The notes beneath the pieces were generated by a model. It was not told the origin of the DNA. It searched no databases and saw only the letters and a program-made list of their open reading frames with translations. The translations under genes were made by a program, and so were the position numbers. 64,000 nucleotides of DNA from Lyngbya sp. HA4199-MV5 (GTDB lineage: Bacteria; Cyanobacteriota; Cyanobacteriia; Leptolyngbyales; Leptolyngbyaceae): the NCBI GenBank assembly GCA_019359375.1, contig JAHHHL010000022.1:48445-112444 (forward strand). The letters run 5' to 3'. Positions 35,519 to 43,221 of this stretch are shown here, piece by piece (positions within the stretch are counted from its first letter, which is position 1; every line of letters starts with the position of its first letter).

Positions 35519-36526
35519 ATGAGTAATTGGCAAATCTTTCAGGGCAATCGACAACCGCATGACGGGATTGAGCGCCTGCCCGACCCACCCAGTTGGCGAC
35601 AGTTCAACAACCCATCGTCACGAGCCAATCAGCAAAAACGTGGAGCAACCTACCAGGCACGCTCAAAGGAAATTGAACTGGTAAATGCTGCTCTCTATTT
35701 GCGTCGTCCTTTGTTGGTGACGGGAAAACCGGGCACAGGTAAAACCTCGCTTGCCTATGCCGTTGCCCACGAATTGCAGTTGGGGGAAGTCTTGTACTGG
35801 GCGATTACGACGCGCACGACCCTCAAAGATGGACTGTATCGCTATGACGTGATCGGTCGAGCACAGGACGCGCAACCGGGTAAGGACAATCTCCAGGACA
35901 TTGGCAAATATATTCAACTGGGACCGCTGGGCACAGCATTGTTACCTTCCAAGCAGCCGAGAATCTTGCTGATTGACGAAATTGACAAGGGCGACATTGA
36001 TTTGCCCAATGACCTTCTGCATGTTTTTGAGGAAGGTAAGTTTGAAATTCCAGAACTGGTGCGAATTGCAGACAAGCAGCTAGAGAAGATACCAGTCCGT
36101 ACTGCCTATACCGATGAAACCGAAGCAACGTTTCAAGATGAAACCACGGAGATTGTTAAAGGGCGTATCCACTGTGAAGCCTTTCCGTTTGTGATTCTGA
36201 CGAGCAATGGTGAGCGAGAGTTTCCACCGCCGTTTTTGCGCCGATGTTTGCGGCTGGATGTACAACAACCGGATGCAAAAGAGCTAGAGCAAATCATCCG
36301 ATTACATTTTCGCGACGAGGCAGGACAGCCAGAGAGCAAACTAGAGCAGCAGATTCAGACACTGATCGATCAGTTTGTCGCGAAACGGAAAGAAGGCGAC
36401 CTGGCAACCGATCAATTGCTCAATGCCATTTATTTAGTCACTCGTGAACAGGCACCGACTGGAACGGAGAAAGAGGAACTGATTAAAGCGGTACTAAAAT
36501 ATCTCAACCGATCTGAGGAGCCATGA
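35519..36526 (+). CDS. MoxR-like AAA+ ATPase
   Basis: A 335-residue protein. Walker A GKPGTGKT near residue 68, Walker B ILLIDEIDKGDIDLPNDLL near residue 150, sensor 1 in VILTSNGEREFPPPF, and arginines in FLRRCLRLDV. The overall pattern is MoxR/YifB-like AAA+. MoxR ATPases remodel partner vWA-domain proteins; here the likely partner is the following gene. It starts 2 bp after the VMAP stop and ends with a 4-bp ATGA overlap. Confidence 0.92.
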   Translation: MSNWQIFQGNRQPHDGIERLPDPPSWRQFNNPSSRANQQKRGATYQARSKEIELVNAALYLRRPLLVTGKPGTGKTSLAYAVAHELQLGEVLYWAITTRTTLKDGLYRYDVIGRAQDAQPGKDNLQDIGKYIQLGPLGTALLPSKQPRILLIDEIDKGDIDLPNDLLHVFEEGKFEIPELVRIADKQLEKIPVRTAYTDETEATFQDETTEIVKGRIHCEAFPFVILTSNGEREFPPPFLRRCLRLDVQQPDAKELEQIIRLHFRDEAGQPESKLEQQIQTLIDQFVAKRKEGDLATDQLLNAIYLVTREQAPTGTEKEELIKAVLKYLNRSEEP

Positions 36527-39087
36527 TGCAGCGGTTTCTGGCTCTGCTGAAGCACACCAATCTGGATCTTGATGCCGAGGCGATCGCAGATGTGTTGTGG
36601 TTAGCCAGCCAGCTTGACTCAGGTGAAGTGTCTGAGGCAGTGCCTTCAGAGCCAGAATCTCGCGTCGTGGTTGAACAGAGAGAGGAAGACCGTCAACCGC
36701 CGCCACCCCCCCAAAAACTACCAAACGATCAGGCTCAAGTAGCCGTTCAATCATCCCAGCCGCGTACCCAGGCTTCGAGCGGTGGTCTTCCCTTTCAAGC
36801 CCCTGCCGCTCCTGCTTTACGCAATCCGCTGGAACTGGGGCGATCGCTCCGTCCCCTGATGCGAAAGGTGCCCTCTCGGACTGAGCAGATTTTAGATGAG
36901 GAGGCAACAGCGATCCAGATTGCGGAAAGTGCGGGGCAACGGCAATGGGTGCCTATCTTTCAACCAGCACCAGAGCGGTGGCTAGATTTAGCGTTGGTCG
37001 TCGAAGAGACGCACTCAACCGTCATTTGGCAGGAACTGATTACAGAGTTTCAGATACTTCTAGAGCGGCAAGGTGCCTTTCGCCGTATTCACACCTGGAG
37101 TTTGAAAGCCGATACGTCCGGGACTCTTGCTCTTTTCCCAAGACCCAGTAAACTCTTGGAGCCATCGCGTCCGCGCAGTCCCAGAGAGCTATTAGACCCC
37201 AGTGGACGGCAACTGGTTTTGCTCTTGAGCGATTGTGTGTCATCGCTGTGGCGACAGGGCAAGCTTCACCCCTTACTGAAACAGTGGTCTAGCGTGGAAC
37301 CAACGGCGATCGTGCAGTTTCTACCAGAGCGCCTGTGGACGCGGAGTGCCTTGGGGCTGGGGTTGCCCGTGCAATTAAGCGCCTTTGTACCAGGAGTCGC
37401 CAACCCACAGCTTGAAGTAGCCGCTCTGCCCGTGTGGGAGACGGTGAACCTAGCAACGGCATTAACATTGCCAGTCATCACCTTAGAACCAGAATCGTTG
37501 GAACAGTGGGCACAGGTGGTGGGCGGTATGGGAAAAGCCCAAACGGTGGGCATGGTGTTCGACCTGGCGTTTGTGGAAGCGCAAGCCAACACGACTGCGA
37601 TCGCGGATCAGGCTCACCTCATCGCAGGGGAGATCTTGCAGCGCTTTCGGACTACAGCATCGCCAATGGCAAGACGTTTAGCTGGATTAATGTCGCTGGT
37701 GCCCGTGAGTTTGCCCATCATTTACTTGATTCAGGAGACCGTCTTACCCGCATCGCGACAGGTGCATGTGGCGGAAGTGTTTATGAGCGGGCTGTTGGAG
37801 CCTCAAGCCGCGCAAACTCAATCAGAATCAGTGCAGTATGAGTTTGTTGCCGGGGTGAGAGAGCCGTTGCAGGTCTCAGTGCCCAAAACTGAGGCGCTCA
37901 TGGTGCTGGATAAAATTTCTCAATACATTGGCGATCGCGCTGGGTTAGCAATCAAAAGTTTTGCGGCGCTGTTGGTACTCACCGCTGAGCGTGGCGCGAC
38001 AGTTGGGGCAGATGTGCAACAGTTTGCCCAGCTTTCAGCCGGGGTCTTACGACGCTTAGGTGGCGAATATGCCGCCTTTGTGGATGAAATCGATGTCGCC
38101 GCCGCGATGGGTACCGCCCAAGCCTCTTTGCCTCAACTGCAAACCTTTACGTTTGAGGTGGCAACGATCGCCTTCACTCCAGAGGCAGAGCCTCTACCAA
38201 CCATTGATTGGCTCCTCTTTCAATTTGAAGTAGCAACCCTGGAGCGGCAGCGAAGTAGAATCCTGAGAAACCACAGGGAATGGGTCACTAAACGTCAGCA
38301 GCAGGAAGCGTATGGCTTCGTAGAAATATTGGATAGTTTAAAGGTCGTTCAACTAGAGATGGTGCGAATTCCGAGTGGCAGCTTCGTGATGGGAGCGCCC
38401 AAGAGCGAAGGAGGAAGCTTTGATAGTGAAAGACCACAGCATTCGGTGACCATACCATCGTTTGCTTTGGGCAAGTATCCAGTGACCCAGATCCAGTGGC
38501 AAACCGTTGCTGCCTTCCCCGAGGTAAATCGGGAGCTTGATCCTGACCCATCAAGCTTCAAAGGGGACGATCGCCCGGTAGAGAATATTTCCTGGCATGA
38601 TGCAGTGGAGTTTTGCGATCGCTTATCTCGTCACACTCACAGAGCCCATCGCCTACCCAGTGAGGCGGAGTGGGAGTATGCCTGTCGATCTGGGACAACA
38701 ACGCCGTTTCATTTTGGTGAAACGATGACCCCTGAATTAGCCAACTATGACTGGAGCCAAACCTATGGAAAGATACAAGTTACGAAGGGAAAAGATTTTC
38801 ACGGCACAACTCCCGTTGGTCAATTTGGTACTGCCAATACCTTTGGACTTTACGACATGCATGGAAATGTCTGGGAATGGTGCGCCGATCATTGGCATGA
38901 CAACTATGACAATGCACCAACAGACGGAAGTGCATGGTTAACGGATGATCAAGAGGCAAATCGCTTGCTGCGCGGTGGCTCATGGACTTTCAGTCCCGTG
39001 TCTTGTCGTTCTGCTGCCCACGATTGTTCTCCCCCCAGCGGTCGCGCCTACGCTTTCGGTTTTCGGGTTGTGTGTGCGTTTGCGTAG
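36523..39087 (+). CDS. vWA-like (SAV_2336-type) protein fused to FGE-sulfatase domain with DGR-like variable C-terminus
   Basis: An 854-residue protein. After a Pro-rich linker (residues about 40-105), residues about 140-330 form the vWA-like SAV_2336 N-terminal-type region (ERWLDLALVVEETHSTVIWQ, RQLVLLLSDCVSSLWRQGKL). A helical middle follows, then from about 605 an FGE-sulfatase domain: [77 protein letters not shown]. The last 40 residues, LLRGGSWTFSPVSCRSAAHD..., are arranged like a DGR variable region. Of the two catalytic cysteines of true FGE only the second is present, so the domain probably binds ligands rather than oxidises cysteine. In the model this is the sensor, driven by the MoxR ATPase. 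Confidence 0.85.
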   Translation: MMQRFLALLKHTNLDLDAEAIADVLWLASQLDSGEVSEAVPSEPESRVVVEQREEDRQPPPPPQKLPNDQAQVAVQSSQPRTQASSGGLPFQAPAAPALRNPLELGRSLRPLMRKVPSRTEQILDEEATAIQIAESAGQRQWVPIFQPAPERWLDLALVVEETHSTVIWQELITEFQILLERQGAFRRIHTWSLKADTSGTLALFPRPSKLLEPSRPRSPRELLDPSGRQLVLLLSDCVSSLWRQGKLHPLLKQWSSVEPTAIVQFLPERLWTRSALGLGLPVQLSAFVPGVANPQLEVAALPVWETVNLATALTLPVITLEPESLEQWAQVVGGMGKAQTVGMVFDLAFVEAQANTTAIADQAHLIAGEILQRFRTTASPMARRLAGLMSLVPVSLPIIYLIQETVLPASRQVHVAEVFMSGLLEPQAAQTQSESVQYEFVAGVREPLQVSVPKTEALMVLDKISQYIGDRAGLAIKSFAALLVLTAERGATVGADVQQFAQLSAGVLRRLGGEYAAFVDEIDVAAAMGTAQASLPQLQTFTFEVATIAFTPEAEPLPTIDWLLFQFEVATLERQRSRILRNHREWVTKRQQQEAYGFVEILDSLKVVQLEMVRIPSGSFVMGAPKSEGGSFDSERPQHSVTIPSFALGKYPVTQIQWQTVAAFPEVNRELDPDPSSFKGDDRPVENISWHDAVEFCDRLSRHTHRAHRLPSEAEWEYACRSGTTTPFHFGETMTPELANYDWSQTYGKIQVTKGKDFHGTTPVGQFGTANTFGLYDMHGNVWEWCADHWHDNYDNAPTDGSAWLTDDQEANRLLRGGSWTFSPVSCRSAAHDCSPPSGRAYAFGFRVVCAFA
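38968..39084 (+). other. DGR-like variable region VR1
   Basis: From CTGCGCGGTGGCTCATGG to the stop codon. The core at 38986-39057 (24 codons) keeps Pro, Cys, Arg, Ser, Ala, Pro, Arg and Tyr at fixed places but differs from VR2 at 16 codons. Third bases are pyrimidines in 15 of those 16 codons, as expected if the template carried AAY codons. The GGFRVVC-like end (FGFRVVCAFA) is the usual terminus of cyanobacterial variable proteins. Confidence 0.75.
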
Positions 39088-39190
39088 CTTTGCTTCCCGA
39101 AGGGTGGACTCTTTCTTAGCCCTTTACCCGCTAGTACTTTTGCTCTCTACTCTTTCTCTTTACCCTCTTCCCTTCCGCGCTTCGCGCGAT
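39085..39190 (+). other. Conserved tail downstream of VR1
   Basis: TAGCTTTGCTTCC-x-AAGGGTGGACTCTT and later blocks (AGCCCTTT, TAGTAC-TTTGC) recur after VR2. It ends in a small hairpin CGCGC-TTC-GCGCG (39176-39188). A shared untranslated tail behind two diverged genes suggests recognition by a common machinery or a recent duplication. Confidence 0.6.
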
Positions 39191-39350
39191 CGAAATTCTA
39201 GGCAAAATCAACCCTTACTTTTATAGAACCCATTTGAGATCTTAGGCAGGGGCTGCAAGCCGCTTCAGCATCAGCCTGACAAAGCAAAGGTTGATCTTAG
39301 AATGGCACTGACCACCCTACTGACCACCCTACGACTTGACGTGCCCCATG

Positions 39351-39578
39351 TCAGGCTGCTTCGTTGGGTAAAACACACTGTTCTCTATATTTGCTGGCTT
39401 CCTCAGCTTCCATCTGGGCTAAGGTTGTCATTAATTCTGCCAGCCGATGGGCAATATTAGCACGATGCACAGGATTTTTTTCTTGCCAAAGCGCCAGCCC
39501 ATCAAAGTAGACTGCATACCGATATTCTTTAATGGAACCGGGAGGAACCGCATACTGTTCAGACAAATCCACAGTCAT
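39351..39578 (-). CDS. Small hypothetical protein
   Basis: A 75-residue protein (MTVDLSEQYAVPPGSIKEYR, YFDGLALWQEKNPVHRANIA), acidic and helical at the C-terminus. No family recognised. Its start overlaps the stop of the upstream gene (39575) by 4 bp, so the two are a coupled pair. It lies on the opposite strand between the two FGE genes. Confidence 0.55.
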   Translation of the reverse strand: MTVDLSEQYAVPPGSIKEYRYAVYFDGLALWQEKNPVHRANIAHRLAELMTTLAQMEAEEASKYREQCVLPNEAA

Positions 39579-39898
39579 GGTAAAGAACTCACTTCAGTTT
39601 CAACGGTTAGCAACTGTCGCTGGACTTCATTGTAAGTGAATCGAATGCCCAAGATAGCACCTTCGGCTAAATTCACATCGCACCGTGCTTCTGTAGGGGT
39701 CAAATCTGGATGTCTGGCAATAATTGTGTATGACCCTGCTGGAACATTGTGGAAGATCGCAGTGCCGCTCCTGAGCATCACCAGCCGTTGTGCCTGAAAG
39801 AGTCCATCATGAATCACTAAAATGACAATGAGTGCTCCATTCACGGAAGACATTGCCACTTTGTCTTGATTCCAAACTGCCACATAGATATCAGCCAT
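39575..39898 (-). CDS. Small beta-rich hypothetical protein
   Basis: A 107-residue protein. ALIVILVIHDGLFQAQRLVM and VPAGSYTIIARHPDLTPTEA followed by FTYNEV suggest a small beta sandwich of the carboxypeptidase-regulatory/transthyretin-like type, by appearance only. It is transcribed divergently from the second FGE gene (34-bp gap), so the two may share a regulated promoter. Confidence 0.6.
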   Translation of the reverse strand: MADIYVAVWNQDKVAMSSVNGALIVILVIHDGLFQAQRLVMLRSGTAIFHNVPAGSYTIIARHPDLTPTEARCDVNLAEGAILGIRFTYNEVQRQLLTVETEVSSLP

Positions 39899-39932
39899 TT
39901 GTTAGTTATCTTCTTAACGTTTCAATCTTCCC

Positions 39933-40757
39933 ATGACATCCCCTCCAACCTCTGAACCCAAACTGGTCATCCACAAACGTCACGAGAAAGCTCAGTACTT
40001 TGTTGAAGACTTGGGCAATGGGGTTGATCTGGAGATGGTGCTTATCCCCGGTGGTAGCTTTTTGATGGGTTCTCCAGAGGATGAATTGGGGCGATCGGAC
40101 ACTGAAGGACCACCGCACACCGTCACCGTCTCGACCTTCTGTTTCGGTAAGTATCCTGTCACTCAGGCGCAGTGGAAGGCTGTAGCGGCATTACCTCAAG
40201 TCAACCAAGCGCTTGAGGCTGATCCATCCGACTTCAAGGGAGAAAATCGCCCAGTAGAGAATGTTTCCTGGTATGAAGCAATGGAGTTCTGCGATCGCCT
40301 CTCTCACCACACCGGACGCACCTACCGTTTACCCAGTGAAGCTGAGTGGGAGTATGCCTGTAGAGCCGGGACAACTACACCTTTTCATTTTGGGGAGACG
40401 ATCACCTCTGATTTGGCAAACTACTATGGAGAAAATACTTATGGCGCTGAACCCAAGGGCACCTCTCGAGGAGAAACGACCCCAGTTGGTAACTTTGGCG
40501 TAGCTAATGCCTTTGGCTTATATGATATGCACGGGAATGTTTGGGAGTGGTGTGCTAACCATTGGCACGGCAATTATGACGGTGCGCCAACGGACGGAAG
40601 CGTCTGGCTGTCTGACGATCAAGAGGCAGGCAGGCTGCTGCGCGGTGGTTCGTGGCGCAGCTATCCCGCCTATTGCCGTTCTGCTTACCGCTTCTACGAT
40701 CATCCGGGCGCTCGCAACTACAGTATCGGTTTTCGTGTTGTTTGTGCAGTTGCGTAG
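39933..40757 (+). CDS. Stand-alone FGE-sulfatase (C-type-lectin-fold) protein with DGR-like variable C-terminus
   Basis: A 274-residue protein. [80 protein letters not shown] and [20 protein letters not shown] cover the whole FGE domain, and [20 protein letters not shown] starts the variable segment ending GFRVVCAVA. It is a clear paralogue of the C-terminal domain of the 36523 gene. The first catalytic cysteine of true FGE is Ser here. It has no vWA or membrane part; it may be a diversified receptor subunit or a spare target. Confidence 0.88.
   Translation: MTSPPTSEPKLVIHKRHEKAQYFVEDLGNGVDLEMVLIPGGSFLMGSPEDELGRSDTEGPPHTVTVSTFCFGKYPVTQAQWKAVAALPQVNQALEADPSDFKGENRPVENVSWYEAMEFCDRLSHHTGRTYRLPSEAEWEYACRAGTTTPFHFGETITSDLANYYGENTYGAEPKGTSRGETTPVGNFGVANAFGLYDMHGNVWEWCANHWHGNYDGAPTDGSVWLSDDQEAGRLLRGGSWRSYPAYCRSAYRFYDHPGARNYSIGFRVVCAVA
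40638..40754 (+). other. DGR-like variable region VR2
   Basis: Core at 40656-40727. Its 24 codons align without gaps with VR1; 8 encode the same residue and 16 differ, all at codon position 1 or 2, and 11 of the 16 keep the third base. The flanking CTGCGCGGTGG and TTGCGTAGCTTTGCTTCC are nearly identical to VR1. Some third-base changes mean the two were not both freshly copied from one template. Confidence 0.75.
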
Positions 40758-40861
40758 CTTTGCTTCCTAAAGGGTGGACTCTTGCATAGCCCTTTGCCTT
40801 TTAGTACCTTTGCACTATTCTCTCTTCTCTTTACTCTTCTTTTTTTTGGAGCGAAGCGCTC
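40755..40861 (+). other. Conserved tail downstream of VR2
   Basis: Repeats the VR1 tail blocks, with AAAGGG...CCCTTT able to pair, then a pyrimidine-rich run and hairpin GAGCG-AAG-CGCTC (40849-40861) in the same relative place as the VR1 hairpin. May also terminate transcription. Confidence 0.55.
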
Positions 40862-41049
40862 AAAAATTTTGACCGTTTAGAGGCTTAAAGTTAGAGAGTA
40901 TGACATTGAAAACAATGGGGCTACCATCGATTGCCGCTTGCGCGAGGTTCATTTTGCGATCGCCTCGCTACACGAGTCGTTGGGGTGAATTACTGGTGGT
41001 CAAAGCGGGGCATGGCTTGTGTCCACGACAAGAAGCCAACGTTACATGA

Positions 41050-41180
41050 CCGGGGCGCATCATCAATTAGCTCCAAAACCTTGCGGTATCAGCATGGTCG
41101 CGCCTGCCCAAACACACCAGGCTAAGGGCTGGAATCCTTGCTAAGAGGCATGTGTAATTGTAATTGATGACAGCCCTTAG
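41050..41180 (-). mobile_element. 131-bp CTAG-ended MITE-like element, copy D
   Basis: Inverted orientation; left end decayed (CCGGGGCGCATCATCAATTAG), right end AATTGATGACAGCCCTTAG. It marks the right edge of the conflict-system island, as copy C marks the left edge. Confidence 0.8.
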
Positions 41181-41286
41181 CACCCCATTTTGTCAAGGCT
41201 GAAACTTCATGAAAGTTTTACGACAATCGCCGGGATTTTTCTACTGCTGTGAGATTTACTTAAGTGAGCCCCTATCGAGTCAATCA

Positions 41287-41556
41287 ATGAAAGCTTTGCT
41301 CTACGCGTTCGCTGCTCTGGCTACGGCTGCTTCGGTGATACTGCCTGCTTTCGCAGCCTCGGCTCGCCCAGTGGAACCTGACTACCCATGCTATATAAAA
41401 ACGTCGATCGGTCAAGTAATTGATCTAACAAGTCTTTGTTTGTCGCCAATACCTTCATCGCCGCAGCCGATCGCTCCTGCTACACCACCGCTCATTTTCA
41501 GCAATGAGGAGCCCAGACAGGAAAGTCAACCAGGCGAGGGCGAAAATTCTTCTTGA
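41287..41556 (+). CDS. Small secreted protein
   Basis: ATG 41287 gives a signal peptide (MKALLYAFAALATAASVILP, cleavage near AFAASA) and an 89-residue product. CYIKTSIGQVIDLTSLC is a short motif that recurs in small cyanobacterial exported proteins, followed by a Pro/Ser/Gln tail. An upstream ATG at 41209 would hide the signal peptide. Function unknown. Confidence 0.65.
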   Translation: MKALLYAFAALATAASVILPAFAASARPVEPDYPCYIKTSIGQVIDLTSLCLSPIPSSPQPIAPATPPLIFSNEEPRQESQPGEGENSS

Positions 41557-41730
41557 ACCAGCCACTAAAGCTGAAACCTTTATCCTTTGATTCAAGCGCA
41601 GATCGAAACCGATTCCTTCGTATCGAGAACGTAGTTCAATCAATCTTTCACACAGCCTCTAAGCAGGTGCAGGAGGAGTAATGCTTCATCTGATGGCTCA
41701 ATTTTTTTCTGTACTCCAGGAGTTGCTTCA

Positions 41731-42435
41731 ATGATGACGAAGAAATCTCTCATTACGTGTTGTGCTGTGGCTGCTTTTACTGCCTTGGTTGCAAGTCCTA
41801 CCATTGCCAATGCGCTAACCCTATATGATGGCTTATCGCTTCCCAGTCAGACACCAGCACAGCAAGGATGGTTATATCAAGGTACTTCTATTCCAACGTC
41901 TCCTTCAGTAACAGCTACCACTAGCGGTACTATTCTCAATACAGGCAGCAGCACTAATTATGCAGGCTATTTCAAGCCAGCGCCCAATCCTCTCAATCGC
42001 ATTACCGGGTACTCAGTTCAATTCAATGTCAAAGTTAATTCAGAAAGCCACAGCAATACTAACCGTGCTGGGTTTAATCTGATTGTTACGAGTGCTTCTG
42101 TGCCTGGAGAGACGCAACCTTATGGGATTGAATTGGGGCTCTGGACAAACAGCATTTGGGTACAAAATGTTGGCTTTACACGAGGAGAAAACGCTGCAAT
42201 CAACACACAATCTGCTGTAAATAAATATAGCCTGCACGTTCAAGGCTTGAACTACAAACTATATATCAACGGTTCTAATCAACCCCTTTTGCAAGGGAAG
42301 CTCCGTCAATATACAGGCTTTACCCCACCATCGGGCTATCCTAATCCATACAGAACTCCAAACCTAATTTTTATGGGTGACAACACGACATCAGCTACAG
42401 GCAAAGTGACTATCACGCAAGTTACTCAGTTTTAA
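41731..42435 (+). CDS. Secreted lectin-like beta-sandwich protein
   Basis: A 234-residue protein with a signal peptide (SLITCCAVAAFTALVASPTI, cleavage near ANA). The mature domain (LYDGLSLPSQTPAQQGWLYQ, GYSVQFNVKVNSES, FNLIVTSASV, IELGLWTNSIWVQNV, LHVQGLNYKLYINGS) has the strand pattern of concanavalin-A-like sandwich domains in exported cyanobacterial proteins. No PEP-CTERM anchor is present, so it may be released. GAG-rich RBS (CCAGGAGTTGC) lies upstream. Confidence 0.7.
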   Translation: MMTKKSLITCCAVAAFTALVASPTIANALTLYDGLSLPSQTPAQQGWLYQGTSIPTSPSVTATTSGTILNTGSSTNYAGYFKPAPNPLNRITGYSVQFNVKVNSESHSNTNRAGFNLIVTSASVPGETQPYGIELGLWTNSIWVQNVGFTRGENAAINTQSAVNKYSLHVQGLNYKLYINGSNQPLLQGKLRQYTGFTPPSGYPNPYRTPNLIFMGDNTTSATGKVTITQVTQF

Positions 42436-42611
42436 TTGGGACTTGGGGACTGCCGGACTTGCAACAGACGCACCGCTATGATGCTGATCCGCGCCTGGTT
42501 GTCGATCGCTGGGATGACTCATTGCATGAGCTTTGGCAAGCCTGTGAACCAGATGCTTGCTTGAAAATACAGATTGCGGCAAACCTGGAAGAGTGCCACT
42601 TGGCGGCTTAA
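42435..42611 (+). pseudogene. Orphan C-terminal protein fragment next to the IS element
   Basis: A 58-residue open frame without a start codon, reading IGTWGLPDLQQTHRYDADPR, LVVDRWDDSLHELWQACEPD and ACLKIQIAANLEECHLAA, then TAA. It follows immediately after the lectin-like gene. I cannot name the family. It looks like the end of a protein whose front is lost. Confidence 0.4.
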
Positions 42612-42852
42612 ATGACTTGACTGTTAGAAGATGGTCGTGTCAGCGATCGCGCTCATGCCCTGAGTCCTATAGGGCGATTGTAGGGTGTCTCATAGGACAG
42701 CAGTGCTTGATGTGCTTCTGCTTGCTGGCAATGGTCAGTCAATGCGCTGGCTTGTTTCTGCTGCAATGATCTAGGCAGTACAGCGGTTATTGCTTGAGTA
42801 AGCCACACTTTGGTAGTCTAACCAAGCCCAGCGCGATCGGAAATAGTCACTC

Positions 42853-43221
42853 ATGCCTGCCGCCTTGTCTGTCGATTTACGTCAACGAATCATGGCAGCG
42901 TATGAAGCGAAAGAAGGATCGCAACGGCAACTGGCAGAGCGCTTCAAAGTGAGCTTGTCTTTCATCCGAGATCTGAGGCGACACCAGCGTGAGACGGGCA
43001 GCGTGCAGCCTAAGCCGCATGGGGGAGGAGCCATTGCTAAGTTGGGCAAAGAGCAGTTGCCCCTTGTTGAAGCCTTGGTCAAGGCTCAACCAGATGCCCT
43101 TTTAACAGAGTTGTGTGAACGCTTTGCCCAACAAAGTGGTGTGGCGGTGAGTGTCTCGACGATGCAACAGGCTGTGTGCAAGCTCAAGCTCAGCGTCAAA
43201 AAAAACACTGATTGCTGCTGA
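42853..43221 (+). CDS. IS630-family transposase, first frame (DNA-binding)
   Basis: A 122-residue product with an N-terminal helix-turn-helix (LSVDLRQRIMAAYEAKEGSQ, QLAERFKVSLSFIRDLRRHQ) and a second helical domain. It ends shortly after the slip site GTCAAAAAAAAC. A +1 shift (or RNA-polymerase slippage on eight A's) at 43199-43206 joins it to the second frame. Confidence 0.85.
   Translation: MPAALSVDLRQRIMAAYEAKEGSQRQLAERFKVSLSFIRDLRRHQRETGSVQPKPHGGGAIAKLGKEQLPLVEALVKAQPDALLTELCERFAQQSGVAVSVSTMQQAVCKLKLSVKKNTDCC

Noticed and set aside
33000..41200. DGR reverse transcriptase or template repeat inside the window
   Set aside because: I looked for a reverse-transcriptase-like frame and for an adenine-rich copy of the CTGCGCGGTGG...GGTTTTCG segment and found neither in the window.
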